This document shows, piece after piece, positions 1-6,825 of a stretch of DNA of 8,100 bases (within the stretch, counting starts at the first letter, position 1; each line of letters opens with the position of its first letter). The notes beneath the pieces were generated by a model that had not been told where the DNA came from, did no database searches, and saw nothing but the letters and a program-made list of their open reading frames with translations. The translations under genes were made by a program, and so were the position numbers. This DNA is from Porphyromonadaceae bacterium UBA2720 (GTDB lineage: Bacteria; Bacteroidota; Bacteroidia; Bacteroidales; Muribaculaceae): NCBI GenBank assembly GCA_002353885.1, contig DEKO01000082.1:761-8860 (forward strand), given 5' to 3'.

Positions 1-2045
1 TGGCGCAGGCGGCGGGCAAGGTCGCGCTGCTCGTCGGCGAGGTCATCGAGGCCAATGCGGTCGTAGATGGCAGCCAGCTGATCGTGCGGTTCGGGACGGG
101 TCTTGTTGGCCTTGCAGGCTCGCTTGAGTGCCTTGATGGCCTCGGGTGTGTGCTTGCGGTCGAGGTGGATTTGCGCCAACCCCATGTGCGCGTCATAGCA
201 GTTCTTGTCGAGTGCCAGTGCCTGATTGTAGCCCTCGATGGCCTGGTCGGTTTGGTCGATGGCCGCCATGAGACGCGCCTTGCCCAGCACGGCCTGGATG
301 CACTGGGGGTCGATACGCAGGGCCTTGTTGTAGTTGGCCAGGGCGGTGCGTATGGCGATGTCGTCGAGCGGTCTGGCCTCGCCGTAAGGCACGGCATCCT
401 CGCCCACAAGCGATCCGAAGCCCTGGGACTGGTCACCCATGGCAGCATATTCCTGCGCCAATTCCGTGAGCAACGCATGCTGGGCATCAACAGCCTCTTG
501 CAACGTCTTGACTTGATTTTGATTGACCAGCCGGTTGAAGTTGGCGAGTTTGGTAGCAATGAGCCGCTGCACGACGGGGTTCTGAATCTGGTTGTTGATG
601 ACCGAAGCCTGCGCAAAACACTCGACACACTCGCGCCACTCGTGGTGCTCAAAGGCATGGTTGGCCCGGACATAGAGCTGGCGCGCCCGCTCCTGGTTGA
701 GGGCATCGTCGATGACCCGCTGGTCGTTGAAGCGACGGCTGAAGTCGACCACAGCGGTGTTGACGATGATGTCGCGCTCGCTGAGGGGCTTGAGCAGGGT
801 GATGCCCTCGAGCGAGGTGCATCGCGAGAGGGCCACGTAGGTCTGTCCGCTGGTGAAAGCCCCACCGGCAAAGTCAATGACCACGTTGTTGAACGTCAGC
901 CCCTGGCTCTTGTGCACGGTCAGCGCCCAAGCCGCCTTGACTGGATATTGCTTGAACGAGCCCAGGACATTCTCGACCACAGCCTTCTTCTTCTCGTCGT
1001 AAGAATACTGGATGTTCTCCCACACTTCTGGCTCGATATCATAGATGTCACCGTCCTCCAGCACAATCTGCACCTTGTCGTCGGTCAGGTCGTGCACGCG
1101 TCCGATGGTGCCGTTGACCCACCGGCCCTCTTTGTCGTTGCGGATGAAGATGACCTGCGCGCCCACCTTGAGTGTGAGCTGCAGCGATGTGGGCAGGTCG
1201 TTGTCGGGGAAATTGCCCTCGATCTCGCCCTGGTAGACATATTCGGGCGTCTTGAGTGCGGCCATGTGATCGTCGTTGATGCTGTTGACCGTGTCGCGCC
1301 GCGTGGCCAGGGTGATGACAAAGCCGTCGTCGTTGTAGGCCGGGTTGCATTGCGCGTTGAGGCGCATGATGTCGGCCTTACTGGCATGGCTCAATCGCAC
1401 GCGGTCGAGCAACGCGACAAAGTCGCTGTCGGTCTGACGGTAGATTTTGCGCAGCTCGATGGGCACAAGCCCCAGGTCGCCGAACACGCGGGCGTTGAAG
1501 AAGAAGAACTGGCGGTAGTCGCGCTGCAAGATCTGCCGCATGTCGCGCGTGACCACCGGCTCAAGCTGGAAGATGTCGCCCACAAATAGCAGCTGCTTTC
1601 CGCCGAAGGGCTCGCGCATGTTGCCCGAGTAGGTGCGCAACACCTTGTCGACAAAGTCGATGATGTCGGCCCTGACCATCGAGATCTCGTCGATGATGAT
1701 GAGGTCGAGCTGCTGGATGAGCTTGACTTTCTCCTTGGTGTAACGCAGCGTCTTGCGTATCTGGCGCGGGGCGAAGTCGGGATCATCGGCCAGCAGAGGC
1801 CGGAAGGGAATCTTGAAGAACGAGTGCAGCGTCTGTCCGCCGACGTTGACGGCGGCGATGCCGGTTGGAGCCAGCACGACATACTTCTTGCGTGTGTTGG
1901 CGCAGATATATTTGAGGAATGTGCTCTTTCCGGTGCCGGCCTTTCCTGTGAGGAAGACTGACTGTCGGGTGTGCTGAATCAGGTTCCACACGTTCTGGAA
2001 CTCCGGGTTGTCGAGGTCGATATTTTCGGGCAGGTTGAAATCCAT
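1..2045 (-). CDS. Pif1/RecD-like superfamily 1 DNA helicase with C-terminal TPR tail (3' end outside window)
   Basis: This is an ATP-dependent DNA helicase, probably cytoplasmic and acting in DNA repair or replication. It starts at ATG 2045-2043 (MDFNLPENID) and stays open for 681 codons to the window edge, so the C-terminus is missing. Helicase motifs appear in order: Walker A GKAGTGKS at residues 34-41, motif Ia APTGIAAVNVGG at 59-70, Walker B DLIIIDE at 114-120, motif III GDIFQLEPV at 156-164, and the arginine-containing IELRKIYRQ at 196-204. A RNDKEGRWVNGTIG segment (302-315) precedes the second RecA-like domain, which carries TVHKSQGLTF (376-385) and TYVALSRC (402-409), typical of the UvrD_C_2 region. 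Residues about 560-675 hold TPR repeats (for example AIEGYNQALALDKNCYDAH). Helicases of this kind with TPR tails are known in Bacteroidetes. The helicase assignment is firm; the biological role is inferred. Confidence 0.93.
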   Translation of the reverse strand, partial: MDFNLPENIDLDNPEFQNVWNLIQHTRQSVFLTGKAGTGKSTFLKYICANTRKKYVVLAPTGIAAVNVGGQTLHSFFKIPFRPLLADDPDFAPRQIRKTLRYTKEKVKLIQQLDLIIIDEISMVRADIIDFVDKVLRTYSGNMREPFGGKQLLFVGDIFQLEPVVTRDMRQILQRDYRQFFFFNARVFGDLGLVPIELRKIYRQTDSDFVALLDRVRLSHASKADIMRLNAQCNPAYNDDGFVITLATRRDTVNSINDDHMAALKTPEYVYQGEIEGNFPDNDLPTSLQLTLKVGAQVIFIRNDKEGRWVNGTIGRVHDLTDDKVQIVLEDGDIYDIEPEVWENIQYSYDEKKKAVVENVLGSFKQYPVKAAWALTVHKSQGLTFNNVVIDFAGGAFTSGQTYVALSRCTSLEGITLLKPLSERDIIVNTAVVDFSRRFNDQRVIDDALNQERARQLYVRANHAFEHHEWRECVECFAQASVINNQIQNPVVQRLIATKLANFNRLVNQNQVKTLQEAVDAQHALLTELAQEYAAMGDQSQGFGSLVGEDAVPYGEARPLDDIAIRTALANYNKALRIDPQCIQAVLGKARLMAAIDQTDQAIEGYNQALALDKNCYDAHMGLAQIHLDRKHTPEAIKALKRACKANKTRPEPHDQLAAIYDRIGLDDLADEQRDLARRLR

Positions 2046-2052
2046 TTTTCTC

Positions 2053-2087
2053 AATGCACAATGCAGAATGCAGAATGCGCAATTGCT
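2053..2087. repeat. Heptanucleotide tandem repeat in helicase leader
   Basis: On the plus strand there are five 7-bp units in a row: AATGCAC, AATGCAG, AATGCAG, AATGCGC and a degenerate AATTGCT. The array lies 8 bp upstream of the helicase ATG and downstream of the predicted -7 box, so it should be transcribed as part of the 5' untranslated region. I see no function in it. Such arrays can change copy number by slippage. Confidence 0.8.
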
Positions 2088-2105
2088 TGCTGATTAATGA
2101 CGGTG

Positions 2106-2113
2106 CAAATTTA
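2106..2113 (-). promoter_or_regulatory. Bacteroidetes-type -7 box for the helicase
   Basis: The minus strand reads TAAATTTG, an exact match to the Bacteroidetes sigma-70 (ABfr) -7 element TAnnTTTG. It lies about 60 nt upstream of the helicase ATG. I find no good TTTG -33 element at the usual 19-21 nt spacing, so the call rests on the -7 box and position alone. Confidence 0.5.
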
Positions 2114-2172
2114 CGGAAAAAACAAGAATTATTGAACGGCCGTGAGCAAAATAATGTTTTTTGTCGATTTCA

Positions 2173-2188
2173 CCCAACTCCCCAACTC
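2173..2188. repeat. Short tandem octamer
   Basis: CCCAACTC occurs twice back to back on the plus strand, followed by a partial third unit (TCCTACT). It sits in the 228-bp intergenic stretch between the SUMF remnant and the helicase. It looks like simple low-complexity sequence, with no function apparent. Confidence 0.6.
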
Positions 2189-2206
2189 TCCTACTACAAG
2201 AAAGCA

Positions 2207-2241
2207 GCACGCTGCGTCGCCTGTGACGGGACGCAGCGTGC
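2207..2241. terminator. 12-bp stem hairpin downstream of the SUMF reading frame
   Basis: A perfect inverted repeat, GCACGCTGCGTC (2207-2218) and GACGCAGCGTGC (2230-2241), has an 11-nt loop. It begins 32 nt past the TAG at 2276-2274. On the minus strand it is followed by TGCTTTCTTG rather than a clean T-tract, so it would be a weak intrinsic terminator. Its place just downstream of a possible DGR variable region also recalls the hairpin/cruciform beyond the target site in phage BPP-1. The stem is certain; the role is not. Confidence 0.55.
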
Positions 2242-2273
2242 AGTTGATAATGCATCTGTGCAATGACGCGGGG

Positions 2274-2948
2274 CTATAGGGCCAGGCGCAAGCCGTAGCG
2301 GCCATCCACTCTCGTCGGTACCATCCAATTGCGATAAACCACACTAAACCAATTAGCTTGATCAGAATAACAACCACCACGATACATACGCTCGGGTTCG
2401 TAATCAGAACTTGTGCAGACAGGATTGATCTGTGCATCCTCGGTGTAGTAATAACCATAATCCTGGCACCATTCAATCACGTTGCCATTCATGTCGTACA
2501 GTCCCAGTTCGTTCGGTGCCTAGGTGGCCACTGTCTGGGTGCTATAATTCGGGATGTTATCCAAGTACCATGCCACATCATCGACGTTGTTGCTGCCGGC
2601 ATAGGTATAGCCCTTACTGCGGTTGCCGCCCCGAGCCGCGTACTCCCACTCGGCTTCGGTGGGTAAGCGGAACGCCATTCCGGTGAGCTCGTTCAACCTA
2701 CTGATGAACGTCTGGCAGTCGTCCTAAGACACTCGTTCCACGGGTCGCTGCAAGTTGCCGGTGTAACGGCTTGGGTTGGTGCCCATCACGGCCAGCCACA
2801 ACTCCTGTGTGACCTCGGTCTGGCCGATGCTGTAGCTGGACAGGGTCACCTGGTGGGCCAGCATCTGATTGGCTGGGCCAGTCACAGCCCCCATGGTGAA
2901 CGTGCCTCCCTCGACCGGTACCATCTTGAACGACACGCCATTGACAGT
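2274..2948 (-). pseudogene. SUMF (FGE-sulfatase / C-type-lectin fold) domain interrupted by TAG codons; likely broken 3' part of the upstream surface protein
   Basis: The frame continues without shift from the upstream protein (2949-5813) through TAG 2951-2949 into TVNGVSFKMVPVEGGTFTMG, the standard opening of Bacteroidales SUMF domains. Recognisable blocks follow: VTLSSYSIGQTEVTQELW, LQRPVERVS, MAFRLPTEAEWEYAARGG, APNELGLYDMNGNV and the terminal GRYGLRLAL before TAG 2276-2274. Internal TAGs are at 2726-2724, where relatives have Trp (VSWDD), and at 2522-2520, where relatives usually have Lys or Gln before APNELG. Trp is also lost in NVIEWCQDY (usually NVWEWCQDW). The paired catalytic cysteines of true FGE, expected after RGG, are replaced by Asp and Phe, so it is not a formylglycine-generating enzyme; a binding or display fold is more likely. 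A GTG at 2936 could start only a 70-residue piece. Decay is the simplest reading, but the lack of frameshifts leaves TAG readthrough open. Confidence 0.8.
2277..2390 (-). other. Candidate DGR-type variable region at the SUMF C-terminus
   Basis: The last 38 codons follow the scaffold RxYRGG-x5-A-x4-V-x2-R-x4-PT-x6-GLRLAL, which I recognise from Bacteroidales SUMF proteins that serve as DGR variable proteins. Scaffold residues are kept, while the positions between them (CYSDQ, NWFS, VY, NWMV, RVDGRY) differ from the usual Asn/Tyr/Ser. Fourteen of 17 codons at 2384-2334 end in T (for example TGT TAT TCT GAT), unlike the C/G-ending codons of neighbouring genes. This pattern would fit adenine mutagenesis of an AAT-rich template. 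The end (GGC TTG CGC CTG GCC) is GC-rich like an IMH site. No template repeat or reverse transcriptase is in the window. Confidence 0.35.
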
Positions 2949-5813
2949 CTAGGTGGTCGTCACATCGGCTGACTCTTTTCCGAGCATGATGTTGATGACC
3001 GTGTTGACGTCACCCACATCGATACCTTCCTGTCCATCGACATTGGCGTTGGGATAGTTGGCGGCGTTGTCTTTGCCCAGCATGATGTTGATGAGGATGT
3101 TCACATCGGCCACGTCCACTGTGCCGTTACCATCCACATCGCCAGTCAACTTCAGGACAGGCTCGATGGCAATGTAGCCGGTGTAAACGCCTGAAACGCC
3201 AGGAGCGCACACGTCGCCACGATCGACATATCCGCCCTCGGGCAGTGTGATGTGGCAACCCACCAGTTGCAGGTCATATCCGCAATTGATGTAACCGTGC
3301 TCGAGGCGCACCGTGGCATTGTCGATGGTGAGATTGGCGTCGCCATCGTCCTCGCTGATGGCGGTGCTACCGCCCCCGCTGCGAGCGGTAGCGACAATCG
3401 TGCAGTTGCGTATGGTCATGCGATGGTCGCCGCTGCCCGAGCCACTGCCGATCCAGAGGGCTGCACCGGAATTGTTGATGGTGAGTCTGCCGGGACCTTC
3501 GATCACGGCACCGTCGCAGTTCCCGACCGACACGGCAATCATGCCGGTGTTGCGCGTACAGTTGATGGTGTTGTCGCCTCGCAGCACAATCTTGATGCCC
3601 GGCAAAGTCCGGTCCACCTTGATAGGTGTGTTGTCTGAGGTGATGGTGACGTTGGTCAGGGTAAGCACGTTGCCCTCGGGGTCGTAGGTGATGGTGCCCG
3701 TGATGCCGTCGCCGGCGACACTGTCCTTGTTTGCGGAGGTGACCACTGTGCCTGCGATGGTGATGGGATATTCATCCGCAACCTCGTAGTCGGTCAATGT
3801 GCCATCGGTGAGCAGCATCGGCCACCACCCCTTGGCCCGCGACTGTTGCACCTGTGCCGTGGTCATCTTCTGGTCGTCGCCACCTGTGGTGAAAATGTAA
3901 TAAGACTTGCGTGTGGGGCGATTGTCGAGCGAGGCGATGAACTGGTCGACGGCCTCGCTGCCGAGCTGGTTGCTGAAGACATAGAAGTTGGTAGTCAGTC
4001 CGGCTGCAAACGCTCCGGTCGACACCCTGAGCGAGGTCAGCTTGTTGGCTTCGCACGACAGCCTGCTCAGTGCCGCGTTGGGTGTCAGGTCGAGTTGGCG
4101 CAGCTGGTTTGCCGAGCACAGCAGCGTCTGCAACTGTGTGCACCCTGCTACATAGAGATTGGTGAGCTGATTGTTGGCACAACTGAGAAAAGTCAGCTTG
4201 GTGTTCTGGTTCAAGTTGAGCGTGCCGAGATTGTTTTGGTTGACATTGAGCGATGTCAGTTCGGTGAAATACTTGATGCCCAGCAGGCTTGAGATATTCT
4301 GATTGCCGACATTCAGTTCGGTAACCGCCTTCCACTCGTCTTGGTCGAGTTTGCCGTTGCTATCGGTGTCCGTATCGCTGATGGCCGAGCGGAAATTGGC
4401 ATCAGGGAAGTTGGTGGTATTGAGATAGACCACGCCCAAATAATCCTCGTAGACAAAGTTTACACGCTTTAACCGCTGTGGATTCCAGCCCTTTGCTCTG
4501 GCAACCTGCACCTGCTCGACGGTGAGTTCATTGCCTTTTTCATATCTGTCCATGAATTGGAACGAAAGCATGGCACCTGTGCGAGTGGGCAATGACTCAA
4601 CAAATTGAGCGGCCCCTGATCCGCTAATGTAGTTATCTTCCAACCACAAATCCTCCATTTTTGTGTTATTGGCCAGGTTGAGTGTGGTGAGCGAGGTATT
4701 GTAGCAATACAGTAATTTCAGATTGGGATTATGGCTCACGTCCAGCGTAGTGAGCGGATTGTCCTCACATCTCAGTTCGGTGAGTGCCGTCAATGCCGAC
4801 ACATCGAATGTGGTGAGGTTGTTTTGCTTACAAGACAAATTCGTCAATGCGGTGAAGTACTCAACTCCCTTGAGATTGCTGATGCCCTCGTTTATAGGAC
4901 TCAACCAAGTTGTTGCAGCGACATCGGTGGTGGTGATGAATCGCTTCTTGAATTTTTGGGCCAGGTAATTGCGGAAATTGGCATCGGGGAAGTTGTCGAT
5001 GCTGAAGTCTGCCACCACGTCCTTGTCGCTGATGACGATGTCGGCACCTTTCACATCGCTCAGGAAAGCATTGTTGGTGTAGTCGTAATTGGCAATCGAC
5101 TTGGACGAAGAGTTGAAGTTGGCACCGACGGGTTGCTGTATCACCACATTAGGTGAGAAACCCATAGATGACACATTCTTGACGTTGGGCTGGCTTGAAC
5201 TGATGCTCTTGAGCGTGACCGTCTTGGGTGCTGTGGATGGATTAACCGAGTTATAAAATAAAACCTTAGAGATGTCCAGGAGGTCGCCTCCTCCACCATA
5301 GATGGTGGCATTCACATTAAAGAACGACACAGAGTTGTTGTCGTTGCTTCCCTCGATGCCGCCCTTGCTGGTGGCGGTGATATTGAGTGTCCCGGGGCCA
5401 TTGATGGTGAGGTCGTATGCCCCGCTGATGTAGATGCCTCCCTCGCTGCCGCCAGTGATGGTGGTGGTGCCGCTGCTCACCGTGATGGTGGTGTTCTTCT
5501 CAATGCGAACGGGCGCGGATTGGGTTGCACTCAGATTGTTGGTGCCGACCAGCTTCACCGTCAGCCCCGAGTTGCTCTCGTTGTAGATGGCGCGGTTGTC
5601 ACTGCCCGTGCGCGAGATGGTGACGTTGGTCAGTGTGACGGTGTTGCTCGATGGGTCGTAGACCACCGTACCCGATGCGATGTTGCTGCCAGTGACGTTC
5701 TGGTAGTTGTCGCTGTTGACCGAAACGCCTGCGATCTTGAAGCCGTAGTAGGTCGCGGCCTGCGCCGCCAGCGCCGCCAACAGCAGTGCCCATATTGTGA
5801 AAAGTTTCTTCAT
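2949..5813 (-). CDS. Secreted mosaic protein: beta-solenoid / leucine-rich repeats / beta-solenoid / dockerin-like repeats
   Basis: This is a 954-residue exported protein, probably on the cell surface. The start at 5813 is chosen because MKKLFTIWALLLAALAAQA is a clean signal peptide (residues 1-19). Residues about 20-265 are Ser/Thr/Asn/Gly-rich, with DPSSNTVTLTNVTIS and GPGTLNIT motifs of a beta-helix-like module; a second copy (DPEGNVLTLTNVTIT, GPGRLTIN) lies at about 680-885. Between them are two units, each with FPDANFR (275-281 and 469-475), LRR-type repeats such as LTELRCEDNPLTTLDVS, and a closing AKGW segment (440-443, 660-663). The second FPDANFR is followed by the EF-hand-like DTDTDSNGKLDQDEW. 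Residues 890-946 form a dockerin-like pair (GDVDGNGTVDVADVN and NVDGQEGIDVGDVN, each ending INIMLGK). It stops at TAG 2951-2949, immediately in frame with the SUMF remnant, so it was probably once one protein of about 1,179 residues. LRR and solenoid modules suggest adhesion or ligand binding; the exact role is unknown. Confidence 0.88.
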   Translation of the reverse strand: MKKLFTIWALLLAALAAQAATYYGFKIAGVSVNSDNYQNVTGSNIASGTVVYDPSSNTVTLTNVTISRTGSDNRAIYNESNSGLTVKLVGTNNLSATQSAPVRIEKNTTITVSSGTTTITGGSEGGIYISGAYDLTINGPGTLNITATSKGGIEGSNDNNSVSFFNVNATIYGGGGDLLDISKVLFYNSVNPSTAPKTVTLKSISSSQPNVKNVSSMGFSPNVVIQQPVGANFNSSSKSIANYDYTNNAFLSDVKGADIVISDKDVVADFSIDNFPDANFRNYLAQKFKKRFITTTDVAATTWLSPINEGISNLKGVEYFTALTNLSCKQNNLTTFDVSALTALTELRCEDNPLTTLDVSHNPNLKLLYCYNTSLTTLNLANNTKMEDLWLEDNYISGSGAAQFVESLPTRTGAMLSFQFMDRYEKGNELTVEQVQVARAKGWNPQRLKRVNFVYEDYLGVVYLNTTNFPDANFRSAISDTDTDSNGKLDQDEWKAVTELNVGNQNISSLLGIKYFTELTSLNVNQNNLGTLNLNQNTKLTFLSCANNQLTNLYVAGCTQLQTLLCSANQLRQLDLTPNAALSRLSCEANKLTSLRVSTGAFAAGLTTNFYVFSNQLGSEAVDQFIASLDNRPTRKSYYIFTTGGDDQKMTTAQVQQSRAKGWWPMLLTDGTLTDYEVADEYPITIAGTVVTSANKDSVAGDGITGTITYDPEGNVLTLTNVTITSDNTPIKVDRTLPGIKIVLRGDNTINCTRNTGMIAVSVGNCDGAVIEGPGRLTINNSGAALWIGSGSGSGDHRMTIRNCTIVATARSGGGSTAISEDDGDANLTIDNATVRLEHGYINCGYDLQLVGCHITLPEGGYVDRGDVCAPGVSGVYTGYIAIEPVLKLTGDVDGNGTVDVADVNILINIMLGKDNAANYPNANVDGQEGIDVGDVNTVINIMLGKESADVTTT

Positions 5814-5902
5814 ATCTTTAGAGTTTTTGGTGAATAATTGCGGATGATTTGCCCCACCTTTGTAGGACGTGCATCTAATGTCGCTGCCCTGATCCCCGAG
5901 TA

Positions 5903-5924
5903 CGCGCCGGTGGCGCGCAATACC
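5903..5924. repeat. Dispersed palindromic intergenic repeat, copy 1
   Basis: This 22-bp block recurs exactly at 6876-6897 in the same orientation. Its core is the hairpin CGCGCCGGTGGCGCG (6-bp stem, GGT loop), followed by CAATACC. It lies 54 bp past the lipoprotein stop codon, in the 164-bp gap (5814-5977) before the mosaic protein. It resembles REP-like elements, which often shape the 3' ends of transcripts. I see no convincing -7 box for the mosaic protein elsewhere in this gap. Confidence 0.75.
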
Positions 5925-5977
5925 TGACGTGTGGCGAATCACGCGGCACGGCGCGTCTCGTTGTGGCAGGATTGTGA

Positions 5978-6484
5978 TTACTTCACCTTGATGGAGTGGA
6001 TGATGGGTTCGGCGTAGGGCTCGGCAGTTGTCGAGATGGTGTCCATGTAGTTGAACATGCCGCGGACACCCTTGCCACCCTGGCCGATGACAACAAAGAA
6101 GACATTGTTTTCCTTGCCGCCAAATCGCTCACCCGAGCAGCGCAGCGTGATGATGCTGTCCTTGATGACCGGCTCACCGACCTCCAGGCCACCGCCGCGT
6201 TTCTCCTCGGCGAACTTGGCAGCGTAGGCCTGAACACTGGCCGAGTCGGGAGCATCGTTGATGACACGCAATTGCAGACTCATACCGGAACCGGAGGTAT
6301 AGAAGGTCTCCTCGTCGTCATCCGCGTCGGTGCCCGCCATCTCGGGAGGGAAGTCAAAAGCCATCAGAGCGTTCTCATAATGCTGGAAATTGTCGGGGGT
6401 CTTGATTTCGGCATTCTCTTTGTTGCCGTTGCTGCATGCCATGGCTGCGATGGCGATGAGCGCGATGAAGAATAATTTTTTCAT
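5978..6484 (-). CDS. Putative lipoprotein of unknown function
   Basis: This 168-residue protein begins MKKLFFIALIAIAAMACSN: a positively charged start, a hydrophobic stretch and a lipobox-like AMAC with Cys17 as the probable lipidation site, so it should be anchored in the inner or outer membrane facing the periplasm or surface. The mature part has an acidic run (DADDDEE, about residues 53-59), then alternating strand-like segments (MSLQLRVI, IITLRCSGE, NNVFFVVIGQ) and a terminal IIHSIKVK. This strand/helix layout is typical of small alpha/beta periplasmic domains, but I do not recognise a family. It lies 42 bp after the small gene ending at 6527 and is probably cotranscribed with it. The stop codon is TAA. 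Confidence 0.85.
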   Translation of the reverse strand: MKKLFFIALIAIAAMACSNGNKENAEIKTPDNFQHYENALMAFDFPPEMAGTDADDDEETFYTSGSGMSLQLRVINDAPDSASVQAYAAKFAEEKRGGGLEVGEPVIKDSIITLRCSGERFGGKENNVFFVVIGQGGKGVRGMFNYMDTISTTAEPYAEPIIHSIKVK

Positions 6485-6526
6485 TGTTGTTACTGTTTTG
6501 AGGGTTATTAATTGTTTGTTTTCTCT

Positions 6527-6706
6527 TCATGAGGGTTGCGACGGTGGCTGGCTCTGCTCGCGTGCCATCATCTGCTGGATGAGCGGCTCGAGACGATGCG
6601 CCACACGCTCCACAATCTTGTCGACCAGCTGGTCCTGCTGCTGGAGGTCGTGGAGGTACCGGGCGGTGAACCGCATGGTGGCTTCTTGACGTTCTTTCTT
6701 GTCCAT
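6527..6706 (-). CDS. Small soluble helical protein of unknown function (59 aa)
   Basis: The sequence from MDKKERQEATMRFTARYLHD to SQPPSQPS is rich in charged residues and Gln, with no signal peptide or membrane segment. The segment LQQQDQLVDKIVERVAHRL has hydrophobic residues spaced for an amphipathic helix or coiled coil, so it may act by binding a partner. The frame stays open up to an ATG at 6763, but ATG 6706 is preferred because a -7 box at 6742-6749 would place the transcript start downstream of 6763. The gene sits just upstream of the lipoprotein gene (42-bp gap) and is probably the first gene of that unit. I do not recognise the family. The stop codon is TGA. Confidence 0.7.
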   Translation of the reverse strand: MDKKERQEATMRFTARYLHDLQQQDQLVDKIVERVAHRLEPLIQQMMAREQSQPPSQPS

Positions 6707-6741
6707 AATTTCATGTATTGGGGGCAGAAAATTTGATAATG

Positions 6742-6749
6742 CAAAATTA
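6742..6749 (-). promoter_or_regulatory. Bacteroidetes-type -7 box for the small protein/lipoprotein unit
   Basis: The minus strand reads TAATTTTG, matching TAnnTTTG, about 36 nt upstream of ATG 6706. No clear -33 TTTG lies at the usual spacing. Two 19-bp direct repeats lie just upstream (6771-6821), where an activator or repressor could bind. Confidence 0.5.
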
Positions 6750-6770
6750 CTGCTATTCCTCATCAGGGGT

Positions 6771-6821
6771 GTTGTGATTTTCGGTCAAATTGCTGAAAAT
6801 GAGTTGTGATTTTCGGTCAAA
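6771..6821. repeat. Pair of 19-bp direct repeats upstream of a promoter
   Basis: GTTGTGATTTTCGGTCAAA occurs exactly at 6771-6789 and 6803-6821 on the plus strand. The start-to-start distance is 32 bp, close to three helical turns, so proteins bound at both would face the same side of the DNA. The pair lies between the terminator at 6826-6853 and the -7 box at 6742-6749. This fits an operator, but a local duplication is equally possible. Confidence 0.6.
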
Positions 6822-6825
6822 ATGA

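Noticed and set aside
84..1589. Long plus-strand reading frame of 501 codons
   Set aside because: It is antisense to the helicase, whose motifs are unmistakable. Its protein is Val/Leu/Asp-rich without domains, as expected from the reverse frame of GC-rich codons.
2724..2936. Independent 70-residue gene starting at GTG 2936
   Set aside because: It is only the first third of a SUMF domain, cut by a TAG, with no promoter of its own visible.
3252..5837. Several plus-strand frames opposite the mosaic protein
   Set aside because: They lie antisense to a clearly folded, repeat-rich coding region and show no motifs, signal peptides or promoters.
5814..5942. Extension of the mosaic protein by 43 residues to the ATG at 5942
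   Set aside because: It would bury the signal peptide and translate the palindromic repeat; MKKLFTIW at 5813 is a normal export start.
6707..6763. Longer start (ATG 6763) for the small protein
   Set aside because: The -7 box at 6742-6749 lies inside this extension, so the transcript would begin after it.
6771..6821. CRISPR-like repeat pair
   Set aside because: There are only two 19-bp copies with a 13-bp spacer, and no cas genes or further units.
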